This document shows positions 36,660-45,611 of a stretch of DNA of 64,000 nucleotides, in pieces. Origin of the DNA: Haematobacter genomosp. 1 (GTDB taxonomy: Bacteria > Pseudomonadota > Alphaproteobacteria > Rhodobacterales > Rhodobacteraceae); assembly GCF_002196855.1 (NCBI RefSeq), contig NZ_NIPW01000023.1, positions 1 through 64,000 on the forward strand. Direction: 5' to 3'. Positions within the stretch are counted from its first letter, which is position 1. Each line of letters begins with the position of its first letter. Position numbers and translations under genes: made by a program. The notes under the pieces were generated by a model that saw only the letters and a list, made by a program, of their open reading frames with translations, was not told the origin of the DNA and searched no databases.

Positions 36660-38051
36660 ATGTCTGCGCGGCACGCTGGCCAACAGGTCAATCCTTTTCT
36701 GACCGCCCCTGTCGGGCGGCTGTTTCTGTCGAACGCCGTTCCCATGGCTGTGGTCATGTCGATGGGGGGCGTTCTTAATGTCATTGACGGGATTTTCGTC
36801 GGCCGTTTCATCGGATCAGACGCGCTTGCGGCGGTGAGCGTGGCCTTTCCGGTGGCCATGGTGCTCTCGGCGCTGACCACCTTGGCGGGCGGCGGCATGT
36901 CGAGCCTGATGGCGCGGTATCTGGGTGCCGGAGATCGCGCCGCCGCCGGGCGCATCTTTGCCCAGGCACATGGGCTGGCGCTGGCGATTTCGGCGGGTCT
37001 TTTTGCGCTCTGGGGGATGGCCGGCCCTGCGCTTGTCGATTCCATGGCCGCAGGCAACCCCCGGGTGGCCGGATTGGCGCAGGAATATCTGCGGATCATG
37101 ATTCTGGGCGCGCCGGTGCAATTGCTGCTTGGCGTCCATGCTGATGCCCTGCGCAACGAGGGGCGGGCCGGGCTGATTGCCGCCCTGTCCGTGCTCGTCA
37201 ACCTGTTCAATATCGGTGCGAACTGGCTGGGGATCGTGGTGCTGGGCCTCGGGATTTCCGGATCCGCCCTCGGCACGGTTGCGGCCCAAGCTCTCGGGCT
37301 GGCGCTGGTGATCGGCATGAGGGGGCGGGACAAGGGGCTGTTGCCGCTCTCCGTTCTGCGCAGGCAAAGCTGGCGGGGCGCGTGGTCGCAGATCGTCCGG
37401 CTCGGTCTGCCGCTCTGCCTCAGCCTCATCGGCATCGCCGTGGTCGCCAGTGTCGTGATCCTGTCCCTGCGGCTTTCTACCAGCACGGAATATGATGCTG
37501 TGGTTGCCGCTTATGGCGTCGTGACGCGGCTTTTGGGCTTTGCCTTCCTGCCGCAGATGGCGATCGCACTGGCGACACAGAGCATCGCCGGCAACAATGC
37601 CGGTGCGGGCAGGACTGACCGGGCGCGGGCCGTGTTGCGGCTGGCGATGGGGACTGCGTTCCCGTGGTGCCTGGCGGTGGCGCTGATCGGGTTCTTTGCG
37701 GGAAGGACCCTCGGCCATTGGTTCAGCGACGACCCCGCCGTGATTGCCGCCGTTGCCGCGATCCTGCCAAAGATGCTGCTGCTGTATGCCTCATCCGGCC
37801 CGGTGCTTGTCCTGGCGCTGTATTTCCAGGCTCTTGGTCAACCGGGCCGGACTGCGGCACTGACCTTGGTGAAGCCTTGGCTTCTGACGCCGCTGCTTGT
37901 CCTCGCGCTTCCAGCCGGCTTCGGAGCATCGGGCATCTGGCTGGCCTTTCCGATCGCGGACGCGATCATGCTTGGTCTGGCCGTGCTGATCGGTCGCAAC
38001 GTCCTGCGCCCCGCTGGCGCGCGGGCCGTCACCATGGAGGAACGCGCATGA
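36660..38051 (+). CDS. MATE-family efflux transporter
   Basis: The 463-residue protein has two homologous six-helix halves; the start PFLTAPVGRLFLSNAVPMAV and the loop GRFIGSDALAAVSVAFPV are typical of the MATE family, with an EYLRIMILGAPVQLLLG segment in the middle. It differs clearly from the MATE protein at 18886. AGGAGTGGGCG precedes the ATG. Its stop overlaps the start of a small gene by four bases, so the two are co-translated. Confidence 0.88.
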   Translation: MSARHAGQQVNPFLTAPVGRLFLSNAVPMAVVMSMGGVLNVIDGIFVGRFIGSDALAAVSVAFPVAMVLSALTTLAGGGMSSLMARYLGAGDRAAAGRIFAQAHGLALAISAGLFALWGMAGPALVDSMAAGNPRVAGLAQEYLRIMILGAPVQLLLGVHADALRNEGRAGLIAALSVLVNLFNIGANWLGIVVLGLGISGSALGTVAAQALGLALVIGMRGRDKGLLPLSVLRRQSWRGAWSQIVRLGLPLCLSLIGIAVVASVVILSLRLSTSTEYDAVVAAYGVVTRLLGFAFLPQMAIALATQSIAGNNAGAGRTDRARAVLRLAMGTAFPWCLAVALIGFFAGRTLGHWFSDDPAVIAAVAAILPKMLLLYASSGPVLVLALYFQALGQPGRTAALTLVKPWLLTPLLVLALPAGFGASGIWLAFPIADAIMLGLAVLIGRNVLRPAGARAVTMEERA

Positions 38052-38479
38052 CCATTGAGGAGGCAAAGGCACAGGCCAAAGCCCTGCGCGCGGCACTTCT
38101 GGCGCAGGGAACCGTGATCAGCCATGCACAGGCGCTGGAGCTGATCGCCCGACAGCAGGGGGCAAGGGATTGGAACACGCTGCACGCCTGGCTGGCCCTG
38201 CGCAACGCGCCCGCCGAGCTTGCCCTGAACGACAGGGTGCGCGGGCGCTATCTTGGCCAGCCTTTCACCGGGCAGATCATCGGCCTGTCCGGCCCCGCCA
38301 GCCATCGGCAGATCTCGATCCGCTTCGATACGCCGGTCGATGTGGTCAGGTTCGAGAGCTTCTCGAACCTGCGCCGCCAGATCAGGGCCACCATCGACGA
38401 ACACGGCCGCTCGCATCGTCAGACCTCGGATGGCGAACCGCAGTTGATTGTCGAACAGGACAAGGGCAAGCCGCGCTAG
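38048..38479 (+). CDS. Small uncharacterised protein coupled to the MATE exporter
   Basis: The 143-residue protein starts MTIEEAKAQAKALRAALL, then ISHAQALELIARQQGARDWN and TLHAWLALRN. That N-terminal pattern (Leu-Arg, Ile-Ser-His, Leu-Ile-Ala, Arg-Asp-Trp-Asn-Thr-Leu) belongs to a conserved family often auto-labelled 'glyoxalase superfamily', with no proven role that I know. The second half (YLGQPFTGQIIGLSG, FDTPVDVVRFESFSNLRRQI) looks like a beta-rich domain. The four-base overlap with the exporter gene suggests a linked function. Confidence 0.7.
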   Translation: MTIEEAKAQAKALRAALLAQGTVISHAQALELIARQQGARDWNTLHAWLALRNAPAELALNDRVRGRYLGQPFTGQIIGLSGPASHRQISIRFDTPVDVVRFESFSNLRRQIRATIDEHGRSHRQTSDGEPQLIVEQDKGKPR

Positions 38480-38806
38480 GACAGGAAAGCGGGACTGTTC
38501 GGCGCCGAGAGGGCGGAAATGGTAGCGCATGCTGGCTTCGTCCGCATCGCTACCATCGTTGCCGAAACTTTGCTGCGGTTCTGTTCGAACGTTGGCTTCC
38601 GGCGACAAGGTCACGCAGCATTGGCCGCTGCCGACCGGAGGCTTTGGGCCGACCCTTCACGGCGGGATGGGCCGGACGCTCCCCCGGAAAAGTTTGACCC
38701 GTTTCCCTCTGCAGCCCCTGCTCGGAATCCTCAGCTCTCGCTTGAGCGAATTGCAACAGAGTGGATCATTTCGCAGGTGCGGCAGGAGACCTGACCTGGG
38801 GGCTGG
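38480..38806. other. Unassigned stretch
   Basis: About 330 bases between convergent genes. No domain, repeat or clear terminator is seen. The overlapping open frames are low-complexity shadows. Confidence 0.35.
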
Positions 38807-39418
38807 CTATTGCGCCAGGTTGATGGCGCATCGGATAAGCCTCGTGACGAGGCGCCTTCGCTCTGCTTCATCACACTCAATTCTTTGCATCGAAACCCAA
38901 ACCGGGAAATCCGTCAGCGAAAACACAAGCTGAAGCGCCGTGTCCGACAGGGTCTCATCCTTCAAGGCCTCGCGCACAAGCGCAGCAACGCCCGTGTCCA
39001 CGGCTTGCAGAAACTGGTCCAGTTCCGGGATGAGGTGCCGATCAGCATTTGCCTTGCTGAGCCGGAGCGCCCCACGCCTGTAAAACCCATCCAGTTCATC
39101 GACAAGACGCTGGAGCCGATCCTCCAAGCCGTCGAGGCCCAGAAATATCCCGGGTGCCTGTTCGGGGATCGGCGGCGCCATCTCCTGCCAGACATGGGCG
39201 CCGCAAGCCGTAACCAGGGAGCCCAATGTGGGAAAGTGCCGGTAGACCGTGGCTGCGCCGATGCCGGCGCGTTTGGCAGCATCCACGAAAGAGGTTGCGG
39301 CGACGCCCTGCTCATCGTGCAGCTGCATCGTTGCCGCGATGATGCGCTCGCGGGTTTCGTCCTGGGTCTTGGCCCGCTCGGTCATCCGATAGGCCCGGCG
39401 GCTTGCTCGATCTTCCAT
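38807..39418 (-). CDS. TetR-family regulator
   Basis: The protein (about 203 residues) has a TetR helix-turn-helix at residues 20-65 (RERIIAATMQLHDEQGVAAT, GIGAATVYRHFPTLGSLV) and a C-terminal ligand domain. I placed the start at the ATG at 39418; another at 39385 is possible and neither has a clear ribosome site. It is divergent from a cupin gene, and direct repeats in the shared promoter suggest it controls both. Confidence 0.83.
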   Translation of the reverse strand: MEDRASRRAYRMTERAKTQDETRERIIAATMQLHDEQGVAATSFVDAAKRAGIGAATVYRHFPTLGSLVTACGAHVWQEMAPPIPEQAPGIFLGLDGLEDRLQRLVDELDGFYRRGALRLSKANADRHLIPELDQFLQAVDTGVAALVREALKDETLSDTALQLVFSLTDFPVWVSMQRIECDEAERRRLVTRLIRCAINLAQ

Positions 39419-39432
39419 ATTGACGATAACAC

Positions 39433-39455
39433 TATTCCGTGGAAACCTTATTCCG
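39433..39455. promoter_or_regulatory. Direct repeats in the TetR-cupin divergent promoter
   Basis: TATTCCG occurs at 39433-39439 and 39449-39455, 16 bases apart, so on one DNA face with some offset. They lie just outside the TetR start and about 50 bases before the cupin start, the expected site for the TetR protein. The motif is inferred only from position and repetition. Confidence 0.45.
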
Positions 39456-39500
39456 ATAAATTGCCCCATCCCGAGGCAGTTGTCCAGCGAGGATCGCGCC

Positions 39501-39971
39501 ATGACCATGCCTGTCCCCACCGCCGCGAATAGGCCCTCAAACGTCGAGGAACGCCGGTTTCTCGGCCTGCCGACCTGGATCAAGGCGGGTCGGGACCTGA
39601 CCGGCGGCCAGTTCAGCCTTATCGAGCAGATCATCCCGGTCGGGTTCGAGTCGCCGTGGCATGTGCATCATTCCGAGGACGAGGCGTTCTACGTCATCGA
39701 GGGGCAGATGTCGGTGATCACCGAAGGGACCAGCACCTTGTTGGAAGCCGGGGGCTTCGCCTTCGGTCCGCGCGGCATTCCGCACGGCTTCCGCATCGAA
39801 GGGAAAGGCCCGGCGCGGATTCTGCTGATGACGACGGGAAGCGATTTTGCCGATTTCATCGCCGAGACGAGCACGTTCAGCGACGCTCCCCCGGTGGGCC
39901 CCGATATGGCGTTCTTGCTGGCAGCGGCCGAACGGCACAATATCGCGATCCTTGGCCCGTTGTCGCAATAG
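39501..39971 (+). CDS. Cupin-domain protein
   Basis: This 156-residue protein has one cupin barrel: SPWHVHHSEDEAFYVIEG (motif 1 with two His and Glu, about residues 52-69) and FGPRGIPHGFRIEG (motif 2 with His, about residues 93-106). Such metal-binding cupins include quercetin-dioxygenase-like enzymes and small-molecule isomerases. The ATG at 39501 follows GAGGA. Its divergent TetR neighbour suggests induction by an aromatic or toxic compound. The reaction is unknown. Confidence 0.82.
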   Translation: MTMPVPTAANRPSNVEERRFLGLPTWIKAGRDLTGGQFSLIEQIIPVGFESPWHVHHSEDEAFYVIEGQMSVITEGTSTLLEAGGFAFGPRGIPHGFRIEGKGPARILLMTTGSDFADFIAETSTFSDAPPVGPDMAFLLAAAERHNIAILGPLSQ

Positions 39972-40188
39972 GACGGTGGGTCTGGTGTTGGCCGTAGAAC
40001 GGTCCTTGCGGGGGATGCAGCGCTTCTGAGCGCCACACGGGCAAAGGGCCGCTTCGGTCCGCGTTGCCACCACACTTGCGATGGTTTTGCTGCGCAGCGT
40101 CTGAAGGACCACTGCGGGAATGCAACCCGGTTGGACTGAGGACCGCACGATCGGCGGCTTAGGGACGCACGAAACGTCACTTGGCGTC
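39972..40188. other. Spacer between cupin and ParE remnant
   Basis: No gene or signal recognised. Confidence 0.3.
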
Positions 40189-40482
40189 TCAGATGCTCTC
40201 TTCCCAGTTCCTCCCCCTCGCAAACGCCCGTAACACGGTAAAGCGGCTCTCATCGACCATGAAGGCGATGGCCAGGCGGCGCTCAAATTCGATGATGCGC
40301 AGGCCAGCGCGAATATCCGCACGAAGATGTCCGCGCTCCGAACCTATGCGAGCCTCTGACAGAAGGCCTCCACCCGTTCGAGATATGCGAGCGCAAGAAC
40401 CGGTGATGCCTCATCGGCGATCCAGTCATACAACGCCACGAGATATCCCAGCGGCTTCCGGAGCAAAGGCTACCGGGCGCTT
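40189..40482 (-). pseudogene. Decayed ParE-like toxin
   Basis: Read on the minus strand, one frame gives LRKPLGYLVALYDWIADEAS, PVLALAYLERVEAFCQRLA and a stop; the next frame goes on GSERGHLRADIRAGLRIIEF to ERRLAIAFMVDESRFTVLRA and RGRNWEESI. Together these make a RelE/ParE-type toxin with a one-base shift near 40342. The first codons are also lost behind a TAG near 40470. It pairs with the ParD-like remnant just upstream. Confidence 0.7.
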
Positions 40483-40705
40483 TCATGAGCCGCCAGCCAA
40501 TGCCTTTGCGTGACGCTCGCGGATGGAAGCGAATACCTTATCCGCGGGAAGCGCCCGTCCCGGATCAGCCTCCACCGCATCATAAACCAGAGCAACCTCC
40601 TAGCTCAACGGCGGCACGACGCTTCTAGAGCGCCCGAAGCCCTGCCCGGACAAACTCACTGGCCGAAGCATAGTTGCCGGAGGCGACGAGATCATCGAGC
40701 TCCGG
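40483..40705 (-). pseudogene. Decayed ParD-like antitoxin
   Basis: The minus strand near 40700 reads ELDDLVASGNYASASEFVRA and GLRAL, the ribbon-helix-helix block of ParD antitoxins. A stop follows, and a later piece (VFASIRERHAKALAGGS) ends at the TGA at 40483, right before the ParE remnant. The first strand of the fold is missing, cut where the next gene ends. The order antitoxin-toxin is preserved. Confidence 0.65.
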
Positions 40706-40708
40706 CGT

Positions 40709-41284
40709 TCAGCACCCATATACTTTTCCTCCACTGGCGCTGTAGTAGTAACGCCCTCCGCGCGGCCCCGTGTGGCAAGTCGGCGATGACCGCCTCGGTG
40801 CAGTGTAACGAACAGGTTTGGGCTTGTACTTCGCCACGCTGGATTTCAGTGCCTTACCCCATTCGCAGGCATTCCCGTCTCCATCTCCATCGAGACCATG
40901 CGGGTCGCGGTGCGGCCCGCCATTCGCGATGAAAAACCGTTGCGCTTCACCAGCAGAAGCAAAATCTGAGCAGTTCTTATCATCGCGCGGGGAGAGAGCA
41001 GCACTTGCACCATTCCCCGTCGCGTAGATCGATTTGCCGACCGTTGCGGCTGTTCTCGCCCCTACAAAGGAGCTGCTGCCATAGGCCGTGTTACATTGAA
41101 GCGCCCCGCGCGCGCCGAGTTCAACCTCAATCGCCAGAAGATTGGCTCCGCTTGCTGAAACATGGGAGCTGCAAAGGGTAGACGTCGATTGGGTACTAAA
41201 TACCTGAACTTGTGTCGACGGGGAGACCCCGCATGCAGATACAAAAAAACTGACTGTGAATGCCGTGATCAGCGCTCTATTCAA
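40709..41284 (-). CDS. Excalibur-domain lipoprotein
   Basis: The protein carries a lipoprotein signal (ALITAFTVSFFVSACG, lipobox Cys), a middle region with few features, and an excalibur calcium-binding motif (KNCSDFASAGEAQRFF, then GGPHRDPHGLDGDGDGNACE). The C-terminus has CHTGPRGGRYYYSASGGK, a YHYH-like block seen in nuclease-linked proteins. I start it at the TTG at 41284, which gives an ideal short signal; an ATG at 41353 would add 23 residues before the signal. It lies beyond the virB genes, with the SH3 gene, on the same strand. Confidence 0.72.
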   Translation of the reverse strand: MNRALITAFTVSFFVSACGVSPSTQVQVFSTQSTSTLCSSHVSASGANLLAIEVELGARGALQCNTAYGSSSFVGARTAATVGKSIYATGNGASAALSPRDDKNCSDFASAGEAQRFFIANGGPHRDPHGLDGDGDGNACEWGKALKSSVAKYKPKPVRYTAPRRSSPTCHTGPRGGRYYYSASGGKVYGC

Positions 41285-41491
41285 CTTGAAATCTACCTTA
41301 AAAATACCGATTCTAAGGAAGACTTTGCCTCGGAGTTCAATAGGCCTTTGCATATTCGGTTTTGCCAGCGGGCTGCCTAAACATGAACTGCTCCTCCGAC
41401 CCGATTAGAACCGCTGCATTGTGGACGAATGGCCGGTTTGGCGAATGACGCAATGCGGCACATGGGTATCTCGAATGACCGAAAAGGCCGG

Positions 41492-41770
41492 TCAGCGTTG
41501 CGCCAGATACTCCGCTGAAACGTAGCCAGAGAGGGCAGGCCTGTCGGTGAGCGAAACTCTGCACCAGACCTTCCCGTTAGTCTTCACGCAGCTCTGGCGG
41601 GTGAGACGCGTTCCGTCGGGAAGGCCGACTATGATGCTGTGGTTGAGGCCAGGGCCTTCACGAAGCTTCAGGAGATCGTCTGGCCCGACGCCCGTCACCA
41701 CTGCAGCGGAACCCACGGCGCATCCTGCGGCGCACATGAGAGTGAGAAGAGCAGCAAAATGAGTTCGCAT
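41492..41770 (-). CDS. SH3-domain exported lipoprotein
   Basis: The 92-residue protein has a lipoprotein signal (AALLTLMCAAGC) and a bacterial SH3 domain (LLKLREGPGLNHSIIVGLPD, GKVWCRVSLTD, SGYVSAEYLAQ). Such proteins bind peptidoglycan. It follows the virB11 gene by 38 bases on the same strand and may be part of the conjugation operon, helping to anchor the channel in the cell wall. Confidence 0.75.
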   Translation of the reverse strand: MRTHFAALLTLMCAAGCAVGSAAVVTGVGPDDLLKLREGPGLNHSIIVGLPDGTRLTRQSCVKTNGKVWCRVSLTDRPALSGYVSAEYLAQR

Positions 41771-41808
41771 TCCCTGACCTGAATCGTTTTGCCATCACTA
41801 CGACACCA

Positions 41809-42897
41809 TCATCCTGGATGACAGCCGGCAGGTGCCGGACGCGGATAAGGGGTTGCACAAGCCCAGCCTTCGAGCGTCGGTTCCGTCTCGTAGAGCTCTG
41901 GGCTCGGTGCCGAGCAGATCTCCACCACGCCCCGCCTGCCTTCCTGGCGCCCGAGCTGCACGACGACGTCAATTGACTGCCGGCAGTACCGGACGACGCT
42001 CTCGTAGGGCATGGCGATGCCGGTAGATAGCACCATGAGGGCCAGCCGTTCGATCGCTCGCGCCGCGGTTTCCGCGTGCAGCGTGGTGAAAGAGCCGCCA
42101 TGGCCGGTATTGATGGCCTCCAGAAAGGTCTTCGCCTCACCTGCCCGGAGCTCGCCGAGGATGATCCGGTCCGGCCGCATCCGGAGGGTGGATTGCAACA
42201 GCAGATCGGAAGACCGAGCCGATCCGTCCTTGCGCTCGCAGATCAGTTGCACAGAGTTCGGTTGCGGTGCATGGATTTCGGCGGAATCCTCCACGGTCAG
42301 AACGCGCTCGCGCGGATCGACGAGGCCGAGCAGCGCGCGGGCGAAGGTGGTCTTGCCGCTGGAGGTACCCCCGGAGATCGGGATGTTGAGGCGCGCATCG
42401 ATGCAGCGCTGCCAAGCTGCCGCCATCTCGCCACCGGCAATCAGGTCGCGCACCGCCTGCGCCTCGCTGGCCCGCCGGCTTTCGAGATCGACCAACTCGC
42501 CGTGCAGAAGCCCAATGTCTGCGATCGCCATGCTGCTCTGGACGTACTTTCGCAGGCTGATCGCCGGACCGCCCAGGACAGCCGGCGGCCCCACCACCTG
42601 CGCCCGGAGGTTCTGCCCCCGGACCTTCACCGCGGTGGAGATGATCGGCGCCTTGTCCGAGAAGGCGGCCTGGGCCTCCGCGCAGATGGCGCGCGCCAGC
42701 CGCTCCTGCACGGGCGCATCCAGTCTCACCCCGGCCGGTTCCATATGCGGCTGCCCGAGCCGCTCGAGGAAAACCGCCCCGTCGGGGTTGATGGCCAGCT
42801 CGACCACCCGCTCATCCTGCAGCGCCGCCCCGAGACGGGAAAGATATTCCTCCAGGAAACTTCCCGCGCCAGCACTGTCCACCTCGGCCACGCTCAC
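41809..42897 (-). CDS. virB11: VirB11-type secretion ATPase
   Basis: VirB11 is the hexameric ATPase at the inner membrane of type IV secretion systems. The 362-residue protein has Walker A ISGGTSSGKTTFARALL near residue 174, the Asp box TVEDSAEIH, LRMRPDRIILGELRAGEA (Walker B) and the His box TGHGGSFTTLHAETA. The frame starts at a GTG (42897) that overlaps the virB10 stop by four bases. It reads to an apparently normal end, though its last 15 residues (PRPAPAGCHPG) are unusual. It is the last of the five virB genes here. Confidence 0.92.
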   Translation of the reverse strand: MSVAEVDSAGAGSFLEEYLSRLGAALQDERVVELAINPDGAVFLERLGQPHMEPAGVRLDAPVQERLARAICAEAQAAFSDKAPIISTAVKVRGQNLRAQVVGPPAVLGGPAISLRKYVQSSMAIADIGLLHGELVDLESRRASEAQAVRDLIAGGEMAAAWQRCIDARLNIPISGGTSSGKTTFARALLGLVDPRERVLTVEDSAEIHAPQPNSVQLICERKDGSARSSDLLLQSTLRMRPDRIILGELRAGEAKTFLEAINTGHGGSFTTLHAETAARAIERLALMVLSTGIAMPYESVVRYCRQSIDVVVQLGRQEGRRGVVEICSAPSPELYETEPTLEGWACATPYPRPAPAGCHPG

Positions 42898-44207
42898 CGC
42901 AGAACCTCAATGTCCTTGTTGACGATCACCGTCACCGCCCCCTGCCGGACATTGATGATCGGCGGCAGGGTCATGTACTGGCTGACGGTCGGCGCCAGCG
43001 CGGTCACCAGGCTCTGGCCCATATCGGTGACGGCATCCTCTTCGGTGTCGGACCGGGCGTTCTCGGCCAGAAGCGCCGGGCCGATGCCGATGAGGGAGAT
43101 CAGCGCCGCGGCGGCGAAGCGGGTGCCCCAGCGGCTGTCGACGCGCCCCGTCACCCCGGAGCGGCCGAGTTGATCGGCGCCGAAGCTTTCCAGTTCGATG
43201 GAGACGCCGTCGGGGGTTAGGATCCGCGACCAGGCCACCTGAATCCGGCGCTCGCCGATGCCCTGCGCGATCTGGTATTCGCCGAAGAGCCGGGCACCCG
43301 GCGGCACGAGGATGCGGCTGCCATCCATGCTTTCCACCGGAGTGTTGACCGTGGCGACGATCTGGCCCGGCAGGTTGGAGGCCAGCGCGGTGTCGAGCGT
43401 GGCGCGGATGATGGTGCCTTGCGAGAGGGTGATGCCGGGATTGGCGAGGATCCCGGACTGCGCGACATTGACCGGCCGCGCGCGATCGACGAAGGCGCGG
43501 CCGCGCTCATCGATGCCGGGGTCGCGACGCGAACCATCAGGATTATAGAGGGTCGCCGAGGCCGTCTGGTTATCCAATGGCCCATCGCTGGGTTGTCCCG
43601 GCTTTCCCTGATCGAAGACGATGCTCTTCGATGTCATCTGCTTGGCACGGGTCTCTGCGATCAATGCCTGACCCTCCGCTTGCTTGAGCCTCGCCTCATC
43701 CGCCGCCCGCGCGGCGGCAAGCCGCGCCTCCAGTTCCGCGGCGGCGGTCTCGCGCGCAGCCTCCCCCTCCTGCCGGGATCGCTCCAGATCGGCCTGCAGG
43801 CCATCCAGCCGGCCGTTCAGCCGATGCAATTCTTCCGCCAGCCCACTTCGCACCCCGCTTCCGGCCGCAAGTTCCGATCGCAGCCGATCGACCTCATCCT
43901 GCAAAGGATTGGGAGAGGGGACGGAGGTTTCCGGTGCAGGATCCCTGAGGCGCGTGAACAGGTCCGCATCCAGATTGGGAAACGGGCTCTCGCGCGGCCC
44001 GGCGCGGCCGCCCTGGAATTCATCGGCGGTGGAGGTGTCGAGCGGGTGCGGAGCCTCTTCGTCCCCGGCGGTCATCACCACATAGCCAAGCCCAAGGGCG
44101 CCGAGAACGATGGCTGCCGTTCCGGTCTTTCCGCGCCCGACTGCACGGTGGAACCTGCGGGCTGGCGGCTTCTCTTCGCCGCCAAAGCTGAACTTCTCGC
44201 CACTCAT
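42894..44207 (-). CDS. virB10: VirB10-type channel protein
   Basis: VirB10 spans both membranes and gates the type IV secretion channel. The 437-residue protein has a cytoplasmic N-terminus, one helix (AAIVLGALGLGYVVM, about residues 32-46), a coiled-coil region (residues 100-175 with many Glu/Arg/Ala), and the conserved C-terminal barrel (LSQGTIIRATLDTALASNLP, GSRILVPPGARLFGEYQ, DQLGRSGVTG). Start and stop overlap virB9 and virB11 by four bases each. The frame is intact. Confidence 0.93.
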   Translation of the reverse strand: MSGEKFSFGGEEKPPARRFHRAVGRGKTGTAAIVLGALGLGYVVMTAGDEEAPHPLDTSTADEFQGGRAGPRESPFPNLDADLFTRLRDPAPETSVPSPNPLQDEVDRLRSELAAGSGVRSGLAEELHRLNGRLDGLQADLERSRQEGEAARETAAAELEARLAAARAADEARLKQAEGQALIAETRAKQMTSKSIVFDQGKPGQPSDGPLDNQTASATLYNPDGSRRDPGIDERGRAFVDRARPVNVAQSGILANPGITLSQGTIIRATLDTALASNLPGQIVATVNTPVESMDGSRILVPPGARLFGEYQIAQGIGERRIQVAWSRILTPDGVSIELESFGADQLGRSGVTGRVDSRWGTRFAAAALISLIGIGPALLAENARSDTEEDAVTDMGQSLVTALAPTVSQYMTLPPIINVRQGAVTVIVNKDIEVLR

Positions 44208-44949
44208 CGCCAGTGCGCCTCCCGCAGGGCGAGCGCCTGGACCAGTTGCGGATCGCGGATCGGCGTGCCTTGCACACGGCGAATGCAGATCACCTCGTCG
44301 CCATGCCGCAGGGTGAACTCGTGGCCCAACCCGCGCACCCGGACGACATTGCCCCGTGTGGTTGGATTGACGGAGCGCTCCTTTCCGGCGCCATCGACGC
44401 CGAAGATGGAGGGCACGGTTGCTCCGGCGAATTCGAAGAAGGTCGCCTCGCCATTGTTCCAGACCCTCAGGGGACGGATGTCGGCGGCCTGCCCTTTCCA
44501 CTGATAAGCGACGTCGCGCGCGCGGAGCAGGTCGGGAGCGGCGCTTGTCGCGGCGCGCCGCGTTTCCCCTGGATAAACGAAGCTCACCCGGAACGGCGGC
44601 CGGCCGGTGCCCTCGGAGAGGAAGAAGCTGTAGGTCCGCCGGTCGGTGTAGACCGTCATGTTGGTCGCAGCCTGCCCGATCAGCGGCTTGATCGAGATGA
44701 CATTCCCGGAACTCAGCACGTCGATCTCATAGCTTTCGGAATCGCCCACCAGCACCGAGCGGATCGCCTCGCCGCGGGCAAATTCGACGGCGGTATTGGT
44801 CACGAGGCCGGTGTTGATACGCACCACGTCCGTGTCGTGGAAGGAGACGGTCTGCACCCGCGCATCGGGCCCCGCCCGGGCGGGCAGACGTTCGGCATGG
44901 GCGGCAGGGCGGTGACGGCCGCAAGGATCAGGGCAACGGCACGGTTCAT
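44204..44949 (-). pseudogene. virB9: VirB9-type protein with frameshifted signal peptide
   Basis: VirB9 forms the outer-membrane ring with VirB10. The body reads VQTVSFHDTDVVRINTGLVT, PRETR-type text PGETRRAATS, VWNNGEATFFEF, and DEVICIRRVQGTPIRDP, all intact to the stop. The signal peptide begins at the ATG at 44949 (MNRAVALILAAVTALP), which overlaps the virB8 stop, but a one-base change in the C-run near 44900 throws it out of frame with HAERLPARAGPDARVQ. Unless this is an assembly error, no exported VirB9 is made. Function of the set is then doubtful. Confidence 0.85.
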
Positions 44950-45611
44950 CGTCTGGTCCCTTCCAGGGTTTCCGCCGTCACCGCATAGTTCCGCACGCTG
45001 AACCCCAGCGGGTTTTCCCAGACCAGTTCCAGCGTGCGCTCGCGCCGCGGGGCGAAGTCGAATTCCACCGTGGCGATGAAGGGCGCCGCGGTTTCCGTGC
45101 CATTGCGCAGGAGGGTTTTCACGAGGCGGACCTGAGCGACACTAGGCGACAGGAAGCTGATCGCCCGGACTTTCACATTCACCACCGCACCTTCCCCATA
45201 AATGGCGGGCGGATAGTCGGGATTGCCGGAGGCGGTCCAGAGCCGCACCAGGCTTTCTCGCGCCTGCCCGGAGGATCGACGCTGCACGCTTTCCAGCCGC
45301 TGCTGGATGCCTTGGCGGATGAAGCCTTCGCGATCGGTGACATAGGCGACCAGCAGCGCCTCCTTCACGGCGCGATCCTCGGCCAGCGTCATCGGCGCCA
45401 CTTCCACGATCCGCTCCGCCTGACCCGTCGTCTTGTCGACGAGCACGGTGAACACCTCCGACGACTTCAGCGGCAACATCACCACCAGTGCGACGGTCAG
45501 CAGCAGGCTGAGACCGCCGAAGGTGGCTGCGGTGGCCCAGGCGATCTTCGCTTGGCGCCGGGGGCCGAGGATCAACTCGGCCTCGAATGCATCGAGGGGG
45601 ACCCTGGTCAT
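44946..45611 (-). CDS. virB8: VirB8-type assembly protein
   Basis: VirB8 is a bitopic inner-membrane nucleation factor of type IV secretion. This 221-residue protein has one helix (GGLSLLLTVALVVMLPL, about residues 31-47) and a periplasmic NTF2-like domain (VAYVTDREGFIRQGIQQRLE, VQRRSSGQARESLVRLW, ending in VWENPLGFSVRNYAVTAET). Its ATG overlaps the virB6 stop by four bases. It lies at the normal place between virB6 and virB9. Confidence 0.91.
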   Translation of the reverse strand: MTRVPLDAFEAELILGPRRQAKIAWATAATFGGLSLLLTVALVVMLPLKSSEVFTVLVDKTTGQAERIVEVAPMTLAEDRAVKEALLVAYVTDREGFIRQGIQQRLESVQRRSSGQARESLVRLWTASGNPDYPPAIYGEGAVVNVKVRAISFLSPSVAQVRLVKTLLRNGTETAAPFIATVEFDFAPRRERTLELVWENPLGFSVRNYAVTAETLEGTRR

